From: Sipunculus nudus
Taxonomy: Eukaryota > Annelida > Sipuncula > Golfingiida > Sipunculidae
Length of the DNA stretch: 64,000 nt
Reading direction: 5' to 3'
Assembly: GCA_026874595.1 (NCBI GenBank)
Contig: CM049316.1
Coordinates: 54,259,676 to 54,323,675 of the forward strand
In this document: positions 36,200 through 48,362 of the stretch, piece after piece
Position numbering within the stretch: position 1 is the stretch's first letter
Layout of the letters: each line of letters starts with the position of its first letter
Program-made: the position numbers and the translations under genes
Notes under the pieces: model-generated
The model's database searches: none
What the model was told of the DNA's origin: nothing
Seen by the model: only the letters and a program-made list of their open reading frames with translations

Positions 36200-37860
36200 G
36201 TTCTTTGAAATTAATTTTAATTTTCTTTTCTGCTTTCACCAAAAGTGACTATGTAATATTTTTTAATATAGTTTGTAAAGAACTATGAAATGCAGCCCAA
36301 GTTTTGTTACTACACATGGGCTACCTCACTTTTATCTTTTAGAACAATAGAGCAGGTGTGTTCCTGCACGTGTAGCCATCAATGTTTTGGCTGCTATATC
36401 TTTGAAGCTTTTGAAAATGCCAAACAGTTGACAGGTCCCCTTTCCAGGCTCCTTTCTTGCAGGTGACTTGTAACTTGACCACTACAAGTAGGACTTGCAA
36501 AAGAAATTTTATTAATGCTCCTGTTATTTTTTTTTTTTAATAGGTTCTACTTCCTAAGTATTGTTAAAAGTATGTATGCATGCCACTGTGGATTTCACTC
36601 TTTAGATTTAGTGTGTAACAAGTACTTGTCAAAAGAATGTTTTGATTAGGATGAAAATATGTTAATAAATAAATACTTATCAAAAGTGGATAGATCATTG
36701 CTGCTAATAATTCCAAATCTTATTTATTTTCTTCACTTCTAAACATTCAGTTATTATAAGTAAATTGTTATCAATCATCAATTTAATGTTAAATGACAGT
36801 TGCTTGAGCATCACTCTAAGCATTCTGAAGGCATAGTCCAGTCATGTTTAGATGCATATAAGATTGTCTGTTTTACTGTATTTAATACAGGTATTAGTGT
36901 GGAAAGGAGTAATAACAGTTTTGACATATGTCTGATCATCCACAACAATGTTTATTACTATTGTCATTTTTGTTACTACGGCGTTGATGCATTAAAAAAA
37001 ATAGAATATTTTCAGCAACTCATACTAACTATATATTAGTACGCACACCTGCCTCCAAAAGGAAAACAGGTCCTCCAGATTCAGTTGTACCATAACTATG
37101 CTATCGACTGTAGTAAATGTATTGATATCTATGAGAACTTTTTACAGATTTTAATACATACAGACCTAAACACTTTCTGGAATGGAAAATAGACCAGTCA
37201 AACATGGATATTTCATGCTCTTTGATGACCTTGTTGAAAGGATGTATTATGGTTTGGGGAAAATTTTGTATTTACCTCTATTACTTATATACCCTATAAT
37301 ATCATGAACATAATTTTATTAGTCAGATGAGGCTTAACTAATATTACTACTATGTTGATTACAACCAATTTCATCATTAATTCAAATTATATTATCACGA
37401 GATACCAGTCACAATGTCAGTATTAACTTATTGAAGGGTAGTAATACAAAAGATAAGATTTGGTCAACTATACATCATTAGTGTAATGATTGGGTTAAAG
37501 TTGAAGACACTATTTGTGATATCACATGTGCTATTGTGTTAGACATCCTTGGGAGGAAAATCTTCTCAAGATGCTATCTAGATGAATAACAGTCCACTTT
37601 CACTATATAATATAAAGTTTTCACTGATAATGAACAGAGCTCTACTGATTAGTAGTCAACACTCAGCACTAGACAGGTACTCTTTCTGTTAGATCTGTAG
37701 CAGAACTTACAACTTGTCATAACCGGTAAGCTTATTTTTCTGATGTTTATGTCATTGTTTATATTATTTAGTGTATTCTATGTATTTTTACATGTTTACT
37801 GTATGTGTTGTATATATTTTAGGTACATTAACAAATGCAAGGGTATTCATATATACTGGC
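36200..37860. other. No recognisable gene; may include LINE 5' region
   Basis: AT-rich sequence between the tandem array and the LINE. No ORF1-like coding was found, so the LINE at 37901 is either truncated before ORF1 or begins with a long untranslated leader. Confidence 0.4.
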
Positions 37861-37900
37861 AATTCCCCCAGTATAGAAAAACTAATCAATATAATCTTTT

Positions 37901-40900
37901 ATGACCAATATTTGTCAAATAATATCACTTAATGCTAGAGGTCTAGCAAGTTACCCAAAAAGAAGAGAAGTTTTTCATTGGTTGAATAGGAAAGAAAGTT
38001 CTATCATATTTTTACAAGAAACTCACAGCACAAAAGATTGTGAAAATAGATGGAAAACAGAATGGGGTAACCATATATATTTTAGCCACGGCACCAACCA
38101 AGCAAAGGGGGTATGTACACTAATTAAAAACAGGTCAGACATTCAGGTTAAAGAGGTAATTAATGATATTCTTGGACGATATTTGATTATTAACACAACA
38201 ATAGGTGAACACGACCTAACCTTAATAAACATTTACGCACCCAATAAAGATGACCCTAAATTTTTTGAGGATTTAATTAACATTGTAAATCATCATGGTA
38301 CAGGAAACATAATAATAGGAGGAGACTTCAATTTAACATTAAATCCAGCATTAGATAAAAAAGGAGGAAATTCTAATAACCATTCTAAATCCAGACAAGT
38401 TATAAATCATTGGATAGAACTTGAACAATTATCTGATATCTGGAGACTTCAACATCCTAATAGTTTGGAATATACATGGCACAGATACCGACCTGATCCA
38501 GTGTTTTGTAGATTAGATTATTTTCTTGTTAACGATAGCTTAATCAACAGCATTAGTCAGTCTGGAATCGAAGCTGGATATAAAAGTGACCATTCACTAA
38601 TCACTATAAATATTATAAAATCAGAACATAAGCATGGACCAGGCTTTTGGAAACTAAACTGCTCACTGTTAAATGATGATACTTATATATCAACAGTTAA
38701 AGAATGTATAAAAACAACAGTTCTTAATAATAAAGAGACAAATCCAACACTACTGTGGGACACCTTAAAATGTCAAATAAGAGGCGAAACTATAGCTTAT
38801 GCAGTATACAAAAAAAATTAAAATTACAAAAAATGAAACATTTAGAAAAGATGATTCACAACTTACAAAATTTATTCAATACAACAGGTGATACTAAAGA
38901 CCGAGAAAATTGGGAGGAAGCAGTGAACAAACATAGACAATTAATAGAAGAAAAAACCAGAGGGGCAATAGTGAGATGTAGAACCAGATGGTACTCAGAG
39001 GGAGACAAACCATCTAAATACTTTCTCAATTTGGAAAAAAAGAAATTACAATAAAAAATCTATACTAAAACTTAAAGATCAACATGGTGAACTAATATCA
39101 GAACAGAAAGATATTTTAAAAGAAGAAATACGATTTTTTTTAAAACTATATACAGCTAGAGAAAAGCTCAATAGCTCAAATAGAAGTTTTCTTTCCACAG
39201 AATATCTTAAAACTCTAAATGAAGATGAAAAGGAATTATGTAAAGAAGAATTCAAAGAGGAAGATTTTAAATCTACAATTGATTCAATGTCTCTCAATAA
39301 ATCGCCAGGTCCCGATGGATTCCCAGTCGAGTTCTACAAAACATTCTGGGGGGATGTAAAAGAACACCTTATAAATGCTATTAATTATTCCTTTGAAACA
39401 GATTGTCTTCCAATAACTATGCGTCAAGGAGTTATATGCCTTATTCCTAAGAAAGGAAAAGACCAACTTTATTTGAAAAACTGGCGCCCTCTGTCTCTTC
39501 TTAATACAGACTATAAAATAGTAGCAAAAACATTAGCTAACAAACTTAAATTAGTTTTACCATCCTTAATACACTCCGATCAAACTGGATTCATTAAAAA
39601 TAGGTATATTGGAGAAAATATTAATAAAATTACAGGCATAATCTCTTATTTAAAAGAAATTAATAAAGGCGGTTATTTACTATCAGTAGATTTTGAAAAA
39701 GCTTTTGACCAATTAGAATGGCCTTATATTCAAAACACTCTTCAAATACTCAACTTTGGAACTAAATTTAGGAAGTGGATTAATTTATTGTACAACAACA
39801 TTCACAGTTGTGTATTAAACAGAGGCTGGGCAACAGAATTCTTTCCAGTTACCAGAGGTGTAAGGCAGGGTTGCCCCCTTACCTCTTTATTTTGGCAGCA
39901 GAAACATTAGCAACGGAAATAAGGAACAACCGTAACATAAGAGGAGTAACAATAAATCAGAAGGAACATAAAATCATTCAATATGCCGATGATACAGTTC
40001 TAACCTTCACAGGGGGGCCTCTGTCAGTACAAGAAACCTTAAAAGTATTCTCTGACTTTGAACAAATATCGGGACTCAAAGTAAATATAGAAAAAACAAT
40101 AACAATGCCAATAACTGCTAATACACAAAACCAAGATACCATAAAAAAATCTAGGTTTAAATTGGTGTACCAATCCTGTAATAATCTTAGGAATCTATAT
40201 TCATCAAGAATGGAAAAAAATGATAGAGATCAACTATAAAGAAATCCTCAGTAAGATTAAAGTTATAATTAATACTTGGAGTAACAGAATGATGTCTCTT
40301 TCAGGTAGAAGAACTATTGTAAAAACACTTATAATCTCTCAATTAACCTATTTATTCTTAGTCCTACCAAGTCCTCCAATCAATTATATTAAAGAGATTG
40401 AAAAATTAATATTTAAATTTATCTGGAACAACCGGCCAGATAAAGTTAAAAGATCTACAATTATTGCACCAAGAAATAAAGGAGGGCTTAATATGATTAA
40501 TCTTCCATCTACCATGCAATCTTTAAAAATTTCATGGGTTAAACGGTTCCTCAGTGGCCCTTTAGAAGATGGATGGAGACAGATTATTAATGTACAATTT
40601 AAAAACCTCGGTTCAATTATTTTTAAATGTAATTTGAAAGAACATGACATACATAGCTTTAGTGACTCATGTGATCCATTCTGGAAAGATGTGCTTCACC
40701 ATTGGTGCAAATACAATTTTAACAAGTCAGTTAAATCAGACGAAATTCAGTCACAAACATTATGGTATAACTCTCATATAAAGGTTAAAGATAAAGTAAT
40801 TTTTTATAAGAAATTACATACTGCAGGTATAAACACTCTTTATGACATAACAAAAAAATCGGGCAATTATCTAGCATTTTTGACATATAAAGAATTCATT

Positions 40901-41650
40901 AACAAATACAAAGTTAGTACAAACTTTATAAAATATGCAGGTTTAGTGAACGCAATTCCAACCTGTTGGAAAAAAGAGATAAAAAATAACCCTAGTCTAG
41001 AAGCACAAGAATATACAGTGGACAAAATAATAAATAAGAAAAACACGGCACGGTATGTATACTTAAATGTAATTGAATCTATCTGCGTGAAACCAGAAAA
41101 GCAAACAAAGAAATGGATTGGTGAATTAAGTTTACAAAATGAAGAAAATATCTTTAAGGCATTCAAGAATATTGCCATGATTACTATTTCAGAGAAACTA
41201 AGAATCTTTCAATTTAAATTATTACATAGGATTTTACCACTTAATCCACTTCTTTACAAACTGAAAATAAGCCAAAGTGAACTTTGTTCTTTTTGTAAAA
41301 AGGAAAAAGAAACTTACTTACATATATTTTATCACTGTGAGGTAACCCATAATCTATTAGTAACATTTAAGAGCTGGTTAAAAGACCTGGAACAACTTTT
41401 AAACTTAAGTAATACATTAACAGAAACAATATTAATACTCAACACCTCGGGCGACAGCTTACTGGATACTCTATTACTGTTACTAAAACATTATATATAT
41501 ACATGTAAATGTAAAGGGAAATTACCAGTATTCTCTGTGTATAAAACGTATGTCACACAAATTTATAAAATTGAAGAACATATTGCAAGGACGAAAGGTA
41601 AAATGGTGACACATATTCAAAAGTGGAAAACTTTCAAAGCATACACTTAG
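37901..41650 (+). pseudogene. LINE ORF2: APE endonuclease, reverse transcriptase and zinc knuckle
   Basis: About 1,250 codons. The APE nuclease occupies the first ~240 residues: SLNARGL, FLQETHS, INIYAPN, IIGGDFNLTL and YKSDHSL supply the catalytic Asn, Glu, Asp and His. The RT begins near SPGPDGFPVEFYKTFW (39303), followed by LIPKKGK, NWRPLSLLNTDYKI, QTGFIKNRYIGENI, LLSVDFEKAFDQ and the active-site YADD (about 39981). Near the C-terminus SELCSFCKKEKETYLHIFYHC forms a C-x2-C-x8-H-x4-C knuckle. Four frameshifts occur, near 38810, 39041, 39878 and 40147, each at or beside a homopolymer of five to eight bases; apart from these there is no in-frame stop. The copy is therefore either recently inactivated or intact with assembly indels. 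It would copy its own RNA into the genome. Confidence 0.9.
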
Positions 41651-41828
41651 GAAACGAATAACACAGTATAAAGAAAAAATATTTACCCCACATTTCAAAT
41701 CACAAGAACATTTTTATTTTTGAAATGTACCTTGTCATTTGTATTCGTATGTATGTATGTATTGTCACTGTCATTACACTGTCACGATATATAATGTACT
41801 GTGTTATATGTAACTTATGTTTATAATA

Positions 41829-41910
41829 ATAAAAAAAAAAAAATGAAATAAAAAAAAAATAAATAAATAAAAAAAAATAATAATAAAAAAAAATAAAAAA
41901 AAATAAAAGA
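41829..41910 (+). repeat. A-rich 3' tail of the LINE
   Basis: Long A runs interrupted by single T bases, directly after the LINE 3' untranslated region. Confidence 0.85.
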
Positions 41911-42050
41911 ATACTTTTTATTGTTTAAATCTTGGAATAATGGTCAAAATTTCGGTTCTCAGTTAACTATACCACACTCCTCAACCAGAAGTCACAACAC
42001 AGAAAAAAAAAACCAGTACACGCACAAAAATGCATCCTGCCTATACAACA

Positions 42051-42735
42051 AAATGTCAAATGTTGCAATCGACAAAATCTAAACTTTGGTAACGAAACTG
42101 TCTTGAAAATAATTTGACTAATTTCATACTCATGTTATTCCCTTTTCTTTAGGGATTGTTTACTTTGATATTAAAGCCAAAATATTATTACATTATGATA
42201 GATATTGGAAAAAAGCAGAAAAGACGACGTGCAGAAAGAAGTTCTACACAGGTGGGGCCACTGCAGGTCAAACTTAAATAGGAGTCATATGATCCATATC
42301 ATTGTGAAATATGGTGCTGATGGCTGCAGAAGTTCATAAGCTATTTTGTAACAGACATAACATATTGTATGCAAACATAACAAATTGTCAAATTTTGCGA
42401 TCGACAAAATCTGAATCTCTGATAAGACGCCATCTTGAAAATAATTTGACCGAATTTATACTCATTTTATTGCCCTTTCTCTAAGGAACTGTTGACTAAG
42501 ATATGAAAGCCAAAATGTTAATACTTTATGACTTATATTGGAAAAAAGAAATTATCATTTCATCTCGCTGAAAGTAGGTCAACATAGGTGGCCAATCAAA
42601 ATCTTATGTTTGTAAGTTCATTACATGATAGAAAAAAGTCTTCATGATGATAACTGCAGCGGCTGTGAGATATTTTGTATCAGACGGTTGACAGTGGACG
42701 GTGGTCGGTGGACGCTGCGCCAGCACATAAGTTCA
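42051..42735 (+). repeat. Two ~335-bp direct repeats with a conserved end
   Basis: Units begin at 42051 and 42386 with TCAAATTTTGCGATCGACAA-like text, and both contain CTTGAAAATAATTTGAC, TTAAAGCCAAAAT-like and ATATTGGAAAAAAG words. The second ends with GGACGGTGGTCGGTGGACG and GCGCCAGCACATAAGTTCAC. Non-coding interspersed element with a two-unit core. Confidence 0.7.
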
Positions 42736-42818
42736 CAGAACACAAAATTAGTAACAAAAAAAAAAGATGTAGCTCAAAGCCAACCAGTTCATGATTCACC
42801 TCTATATTAACGTCAGGT

Positions 42819-43229
42819 TTGCCTGTAACGCCACATTTAATTTCTTCCCGTCAAACAGAAAAAATGAAATGCAGACAAGAGACTCAGAAAACGTGTCAAA
42901 TACGTCATTTTATGCTGTACTTAATGACTATTTTCTTGCATTCCAGATATGAGTTACAAACCAACCATGGCATTTATTTCACTTTAGTTTTTCATGTATA
43001 CATTAAAGACATGTATGTTCACAAAGGTCTTTATTTTGAAGGAAATTTCGCATGTTGTTTGGAGTACTTAACGACAGTGGGCTATGACGTCGAAACATTC
43101 CGAGACGACAGGTTTTTTTTCTGCACCATAATAGAAGACTCATGTATTTTGGTGCTGCATATCAAGTGTGTGTACATATGTGTACGTTTTGTATTTCACC
43201 TCCTTAAAGAAAAAGAGAGAAAATTATAA
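42819..43229 (+). other. Long open frame without family support
   Basis: A frame of 136 codons is open to TAA 43227-43229, unusually long for this AT-rich DNA, but it lacks an ATG at its upstream end, a recognised motif or clear splice sites. Parts (EGNFACCLEYLTTVGYDVE) look protein-like. A possible acceptor (CTTGCATTCCAG) lies at about 42946. Confidence 0.2.
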
Positions 43230-43734
43230 TTTGACAGTGACTTGAGTAGTGTACCTTTTAAGGCTAAACAGCAATCAGTGAGCAAATACCTCCGCCTCTA
43301 GCTTATACTGATAAAATAATTTCGATTACATTAAAAAACTGTTAAATTCCTTGTGTCAAGATTTGCCTCACTAAATCATCAGTGTTACTTGCAATGTCAT
43401 CCAACTTATGCCGGTACCATTGATTCTTATTTGACAGTTGATTAATCTGCAATCAGACTCCAGACAAATCAGGTGTTTTTTTTTATTATATAATTAATTT
43501 GTGCAGGTAACTGCCTCCATTTTTATCATGATTGTTTAACCAAGTACTATGTTGTACATAGATGGAAATTAAATTTAAAATGCTGATTTTGTTTATTCAT
43601 CTCTTATTTTATCTCGAAATACTTACACAAACAATCCACCTAGCCTCCATCAAATACATCTACTACCTAAGTAGGATTTGATGGCTGTCAGGAGTCACAA
43701 CAGCTGCATACTTCACTCTTAATGATGTTTAATG

Positions 43735-43890
43735 ATTTTTTTATCAGTGTTTACGATTACATTTGGAGACTAACTGATAACGATTACGATTACTTTCCTT
43801 TTAAAATAAATGTAATTGATTACGATTACGATTACTATAAAAATGAAATCGCTTGTAATCGATTACGATTACTGATAACGATTACCCCAT
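43735..43890. repeat. Degenerate GATTAC hexamer array
   Basis: Many copies of GATTAC, often as AACGATTACGATTAC, with two TAATCGATTA palindromes or near-palindromes. It behaves like a decayed microsatellite. The repeated TAAT cores could bind homeodomain proteins, but that is speculation. Confidence 0.7.
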
Positions 43891-44049
43891 GTCTGCTATG
43901 TACATCTACAAAATCCCATTCTGGTTTGGGACTACGTGATAAAGAGTTACACGCGGTAATACTGGCGTCAACCAGGTTCGGTGTATACCGCTCCTGCGGT
44001 TCCTGGGTGTGTGTCCTTCCCATTGCTGAGTCTAACACCACCTAACCGA

Positions 44050-45225
44050 TGAAAGTCTTTTTGGTCATCACATGAAGGCATTGTGGCCAAAATCTGCATA
44101 CGTTAAAGTAAACTCACCACATTTAAGGACGGTCACAGGGTAAGGCGCTATGGTCATCTGTTTAAGGCAGGTCGGCATCACAGGTAAAGGTTTGGTTTAT
44201 AGTTTGAAATCACCGGCGATGTCTTCACACTTCCTTCCTGATCTTTCGGGGATATTAATTCTTGTAATGCATCTTGGGAACTTACAATTACACACCATAA
44301 TATATACCATAACTTTATTGTTGCTTCCGTTAGGAGGTTATACGTTCATCCCCGTGTGTCTGTGTGAGTGTGTGTGTGATGGTGTGTTTGTATAACCGAA
44401 CTTAAGGGGACACGATATTGACTGCACAAGGGTCCTCGCAAACGAAAAAGCTTTTAAAGCATTAAAAAAGCTGGGAAACGGTGCCTGGGAAGTTTCTTGC
44501 AAATCCTCGTAAGGAACGTTTTGCTTGAGATTTTTTTTTTCTGTGACAGCGCCACCTTTCGAAAGTTTTGCAAGATGGTTATAAAACTGTTTGTGTGTTA
44601 GTCATGTCCTCGATAATATGTTCAAACTGGCTATCCAAGTGTGCTTGATATGTTAATTAGTAGGTCCTCGCTACGATACGAAGACATGACAAACTGAACG
44701 TCCTCGCAAGTTGTCCCCGCAGGTTATGCGGTAAGTCAACGCATCGTTCTCACGTCTAACCAACCTTTTTTTTTATAAAAAAAAAGTGTGAGATAATACA
44801 TTCGTCTTTTTTTACTGTTTTTCATATCAGTGGCACTTCTTCCTCACTGAAGGTCCTCGGAAGTGCGGTGTTAAAGCTGGGTCCTCGTGGGTTTGTTTAT
44901 CCGTGTATGTGTGGGCATGTGTTTCACAACTTAACTCACGCAATCATGAACTGAAATGTTCAGGTCATTTCGGGAATGTGCCATGAACAATATTGTACAA
45001 CATAATATACAATATTAAAAGTAAGGCGTTATATTGATCACAGCAAGGCTTTATTGTTATCACAGTTAGACTTTATGGCCCTAAGTAAGGAATAATGGTC
45101 ATAAGTCATTACAGTAATCACAATACGGTATTAAGGTGATTACAGAAAGCATTTTGGTCATCAAATTAAGGCATAATGGTGATTACAGTAAGGCATCACG
45201 GTCATCTAAGTAATGCATCAAGTTT
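44050..45225. repeat. ~22-bp minisatellite split by another repeat
   Basis: Units close to AGTAAGGCATTATGGTGATC occur at 44050-44185 and again, about ten units, at 45005-45225. The intervening 44310-44990 carries family A text, so the minisatellite seems to have been interrupted by an insertion. Confidence 0.65.
44310..44990 (+). repeat. Interspersed repeat family A, copy 3
   Basis: TTGCTTCCGTTAGGAGGTTA, TTCATCCCCGTGTG and GTGTG text at 44325-44400. Related words ATGTGTTTCACAACTTAACT and CACGCAATCATGAACTGAAA recur at 44915-44960. TCCTCG words are scattered between them. Confidence 0.55.
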
Positions 45226-45920
45226 TTTGAAGACCTGTATTTTAAACACAGTCCAGTTAATTGAGTTAAATTTATAGTATTACTGAAAATTCCAGTTCTC
45301 ACGAAACTACTGAAACTTGGAATATTCACTGATCTCGTCAACCACCAACCACGTCTGTAAAGCAAAAGAAGTGTTCCCCCATTATAATAAGTGAGGGTTG
45401 GTTGAAAAGTTAAAATAAAGTTCTGTTTGGGGGTGCACCTGAAAGCACAGTATTTTTATGACTTATTACACATTTTTATTACTAGGCTAATACCGTGACA
45501 TAATCGCTGTTCATCTAAAATATCTTATAAAATATCATCAAGCTTGCAAAAAATTCAAGTAATCAGAGCGACATGTACAGGATTAATCTGAACATTTACA
45601 AATGTAGTCAGTTAATAATAAATCAGAAAAAAAACTCACCTGTTACGTCACAGGTATTGTCAGCAGATCGTTAGAGTTGACTTCCATCACGTTTAATCCT
45701 TACGGAACAACCCGCGTTTTCACATATATATGGCATCATCAATATGGACCATTTCTTCCATTCATATGAAATGCATACTTTAATTATATAGGTCTCGAAA
45801 CAAATAATGAACGTTAAATAAGCACTTCAATTTCTTAGTAATGGACAGAGTACGCTGATTTGTCCTCTTTGAGAATGACCAACATAACTATAGTGGGGAA
45901 AAAACGTGTAAACTGCAGTA
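45226..45920. other. No recognisable gene
   Basis: AT-rich DNA between the minisatellite and the MITE; short open frames only. Confidence 0.45.
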
Positions 45921-45925
45921 AACTA

Positions 45926-46336
45926 TTTAGTCCGTCCCAGTGCCCGTGTCCGCATGGTTTATCGCGATAATTATTTTTAGAATATTCTTTTAAAATGTTC
46001 TTTGGCCTTAAGCAGTTATACAGATATTCCGCCGATTTTGTGTTAGGCAGTCATATATCATAAAAAAAATAATTTACTTTGCGTCATAAGTTTTAATGGC
46101 TTGTTCATTATCAGTTCACGGGCAAGGAGTAAGTCGTAAACGCTGTACCCTTTTTTTATCCTATTTTGGATTATTTGTCTCATACATAATCAAAGCAAGG
46201 TGAGACATTACTTTTTACGCACGGAGTCGGCGGAATAGCTCCTTCAACCTTTGGACAAGAAAGGTTTACACTGCTTTACTTGTATGAAAAATTATCCCGG
46301 AAAAACATGCGGACACGGGTACTGGGACGGACTAAA
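45926..46336. mobile_element. MITE with 31-bp inverted repeats, TA target duplication
   Basis: Left arm 45926-45956 starts TTTAGTCCGTCCCAG and continues to CCGCATG; the right arm 46306-46336 is its inverted copy with one difference. TA flanks both ends (45924-45925 and 46337-46338). The 411-bp body has no coding capacity. TA flanks and this length suit a Tc1/mariner-type non-autonomous element. Confidence 0.88.
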
Positions 46337-47009
46337 TACAGATGACATCTAAATTCGGATAATATGTTGTCAAATCATTTGCAAGTAGAGGAGTGAAAAT
46401 TTTCTGATTGGAAATTATATCATTTTATATTTTAAATTCGTATTTCTTTATATATTTTTTTCAGGTTTAATTTAAAAAAATATGCGCTAAATATTGACAA
46501 GCAGCTTTCAGGTATGCGCTGTGGACAATTCGAATGAAGGGGAAATCAGAATATTGAGATAAATAATAGTCATAATTTAAATTTGATTTTTGAAAATGTA
46601 TATATCTAATGGGATTTTTTCTCTTTCCATGTACGCCATATGTTAATCCACTTACCCCTCTGTACTTTGTTGTCCAGATGTATTCACATGACAAAACACC
46701 ATTTACACGTCAACCCTGTGACTGATGAACAGATAAATGTCCCTGGAAGTCGGTGACGCCCGTAAAAAGTGTTTGTAACAGTTGATGAAATATCCAGGTA
46801 ATTAGACTGTACTACATAATCAGAGCATCTATTTATGTAATGTATAAGTGGGGACTTATATATATATAAAGAACTAAATAACACCAGGGACTGCCTTATA
46901 ACATCAAAAACTGATCTTACACAAGTCAATTGAGATAAACTGAAGTGTTATGGTTGTTATTAAATAGCACGTTTACATTGGAGAAACATGGGCCTATCGA
47001 TTTCATTAC

Positions 47010-48032
47010 AGTTACGTTAACATTTATTAGTTTTATAAAGCGTCTTCAGTAATATAAAATTATTCTAAAACGCTGCACATTAAAATGTACATGGGAATCA
47101 TATGTATATGCACATAAAGTAAATCATCAAATACATATTAAAACAGCAAAAGGCAAGATCTTTAAAATGATTAACTAGTAAACCTTTCCTCGTTTAATTG
47201 TTACATCACTAAATGCTTGACGGATGTAGAAAGTCTTCAAGGTTTTTTTAAGGAGGTCAGTGAAGTCTGCATTCTAACGTTTATAGGAAGTTGGTTCCAG
47301 AGTTTGGGTGCGAAGGCATAGAAACTTCGATCACCGAAAGTTTTCCTGCTAGTTCTCGGTGCAATCAGTTAAAACTGCCAGGAGCACCAGATCTCACATA
47401 TAATAGGTATTGTGACTGACTCAAAGCATATCCATTATACAGGATGATACCATGTTATTAAGTGTTCTATAAAGTAACACAAATTTTTAAATTTTATCAT
47501 GAAGATCACAGGTAGCCAAGGGAGACTGAATAACAGCGGTTTTAAAGGTGAACTATCAACATTAAAATCAATCTAGCACAACAGTTCTGAATCATTTGGA
47601 AGCGATTGGGCAAGTATGCAGAGGCTCCATAAATGAGTTGCAGTAATCTGAGTGACTGTGCACGAGTCTATGGATTAGGATTTGACAGGCCTCCCGCGTC
47701 AGAAATTTTCGAATGGATCTAAACAGTGTAAACTGGGGGAAGCAACTTCACACTTTGACATAATATGTTTTTCAAACTTAAGTTGTGCATCAAGCCTTAC
47801 ACCAAGACATTTCACATCATCAGCACATCTGATTGTCTCATTACCTACAAAAATATGACTGAGCTTAGTTGTTGCTTGGAGCCAATTATATATAAATTCT
47901 GTTTAAGAGTCATTCATCTTTAATTAAAACTTAAACATCCATTGCTTGATATCTGAAAGGCATCTGTGCATAGCAATAATGGCCTGATGTTCCGCGTATT
48001 CCTTATGTGGCGTGAAGGACAAATATAAACAA
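47010..48032 (-). pseudogene. C-terminal half of a CR1-like LINE reverse transcriptase
   Basis: On the minus strand the sequence resumes the RT just after its active site: LYLSFTPHKEYAEHQAII, AMHRCLSDIKQWMF, LKMNDSKTEF-like text, HIFVGNETIRCADDVKCLGV and RLDAQLKFEKHIMSKC, followed by thumb-region fragments (SQITATHLWSL). Several stops and shifts are present. It is the continuation of 49716-51115, separated from it by a Helitron-type insertion. Confidence 0.8.
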
Positions 48033-48238
48033 CTAGCAATTACCCGTGCTACGCACGGTTTGGGGCGAGCAGTTAGTTCTGATGTAAAATCCGTCTTTCA
48101 TAGTTGAAGGTCTTGGTTGTACAATGTTACCGTCATAAGATCTCTTTAAAGACGACATTTGGTGTAAATGTTCTGTCTTTTAGTTGACCTTGTGTCTGAG
48201 TCAGGATGACTTGGACGAATACGTTGCGGTACGAATGA

Positions 48239-48357
48239 TGGAATTTCTTCGGACAAACCCAGAGCATATGTATGTCGAAAATCACGGCAATATGTACGGT
48301 GGTATCAGAGGAGATACGGAAAATCACACAAATCGCGTTATGCAATTAATATATAGA
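48239..48357 (-). repeat. Second copy of the Helitron 5' end
   Basis: 119 bases that match the element's 5' terminus (49597-49715) at about 90% identity without gaps, including the TCTATATATTAAT start. The segment 48033-48357 therefore has a 5' and a 3' end of its own and may be a complete 325-bp element. Confidence 0.85.
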
Positions 48358-48362
48358 CACAT

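Larger units (their letters stand above)
37880..41910 (+). mobile_element. Tx1/L1-like LINE, ORF2 plus 3' tail
   Basis: Contains a full ORF2 (37901-41650), a 3' untranslated region and an A-rich tail (41829-41910) made of A runs separated by T, as expected from target-primed reverse transcription. The 5' boundary is not defined and ORF1 is missing. Confidence 0.85.

Noticed and set aside
37901-38821. Host exonuclease/AP endonuclease gene
   Set aside because: The nuclease motifs are those of a LINE ORF2 and continue into a reverse transcriptase in the same element.
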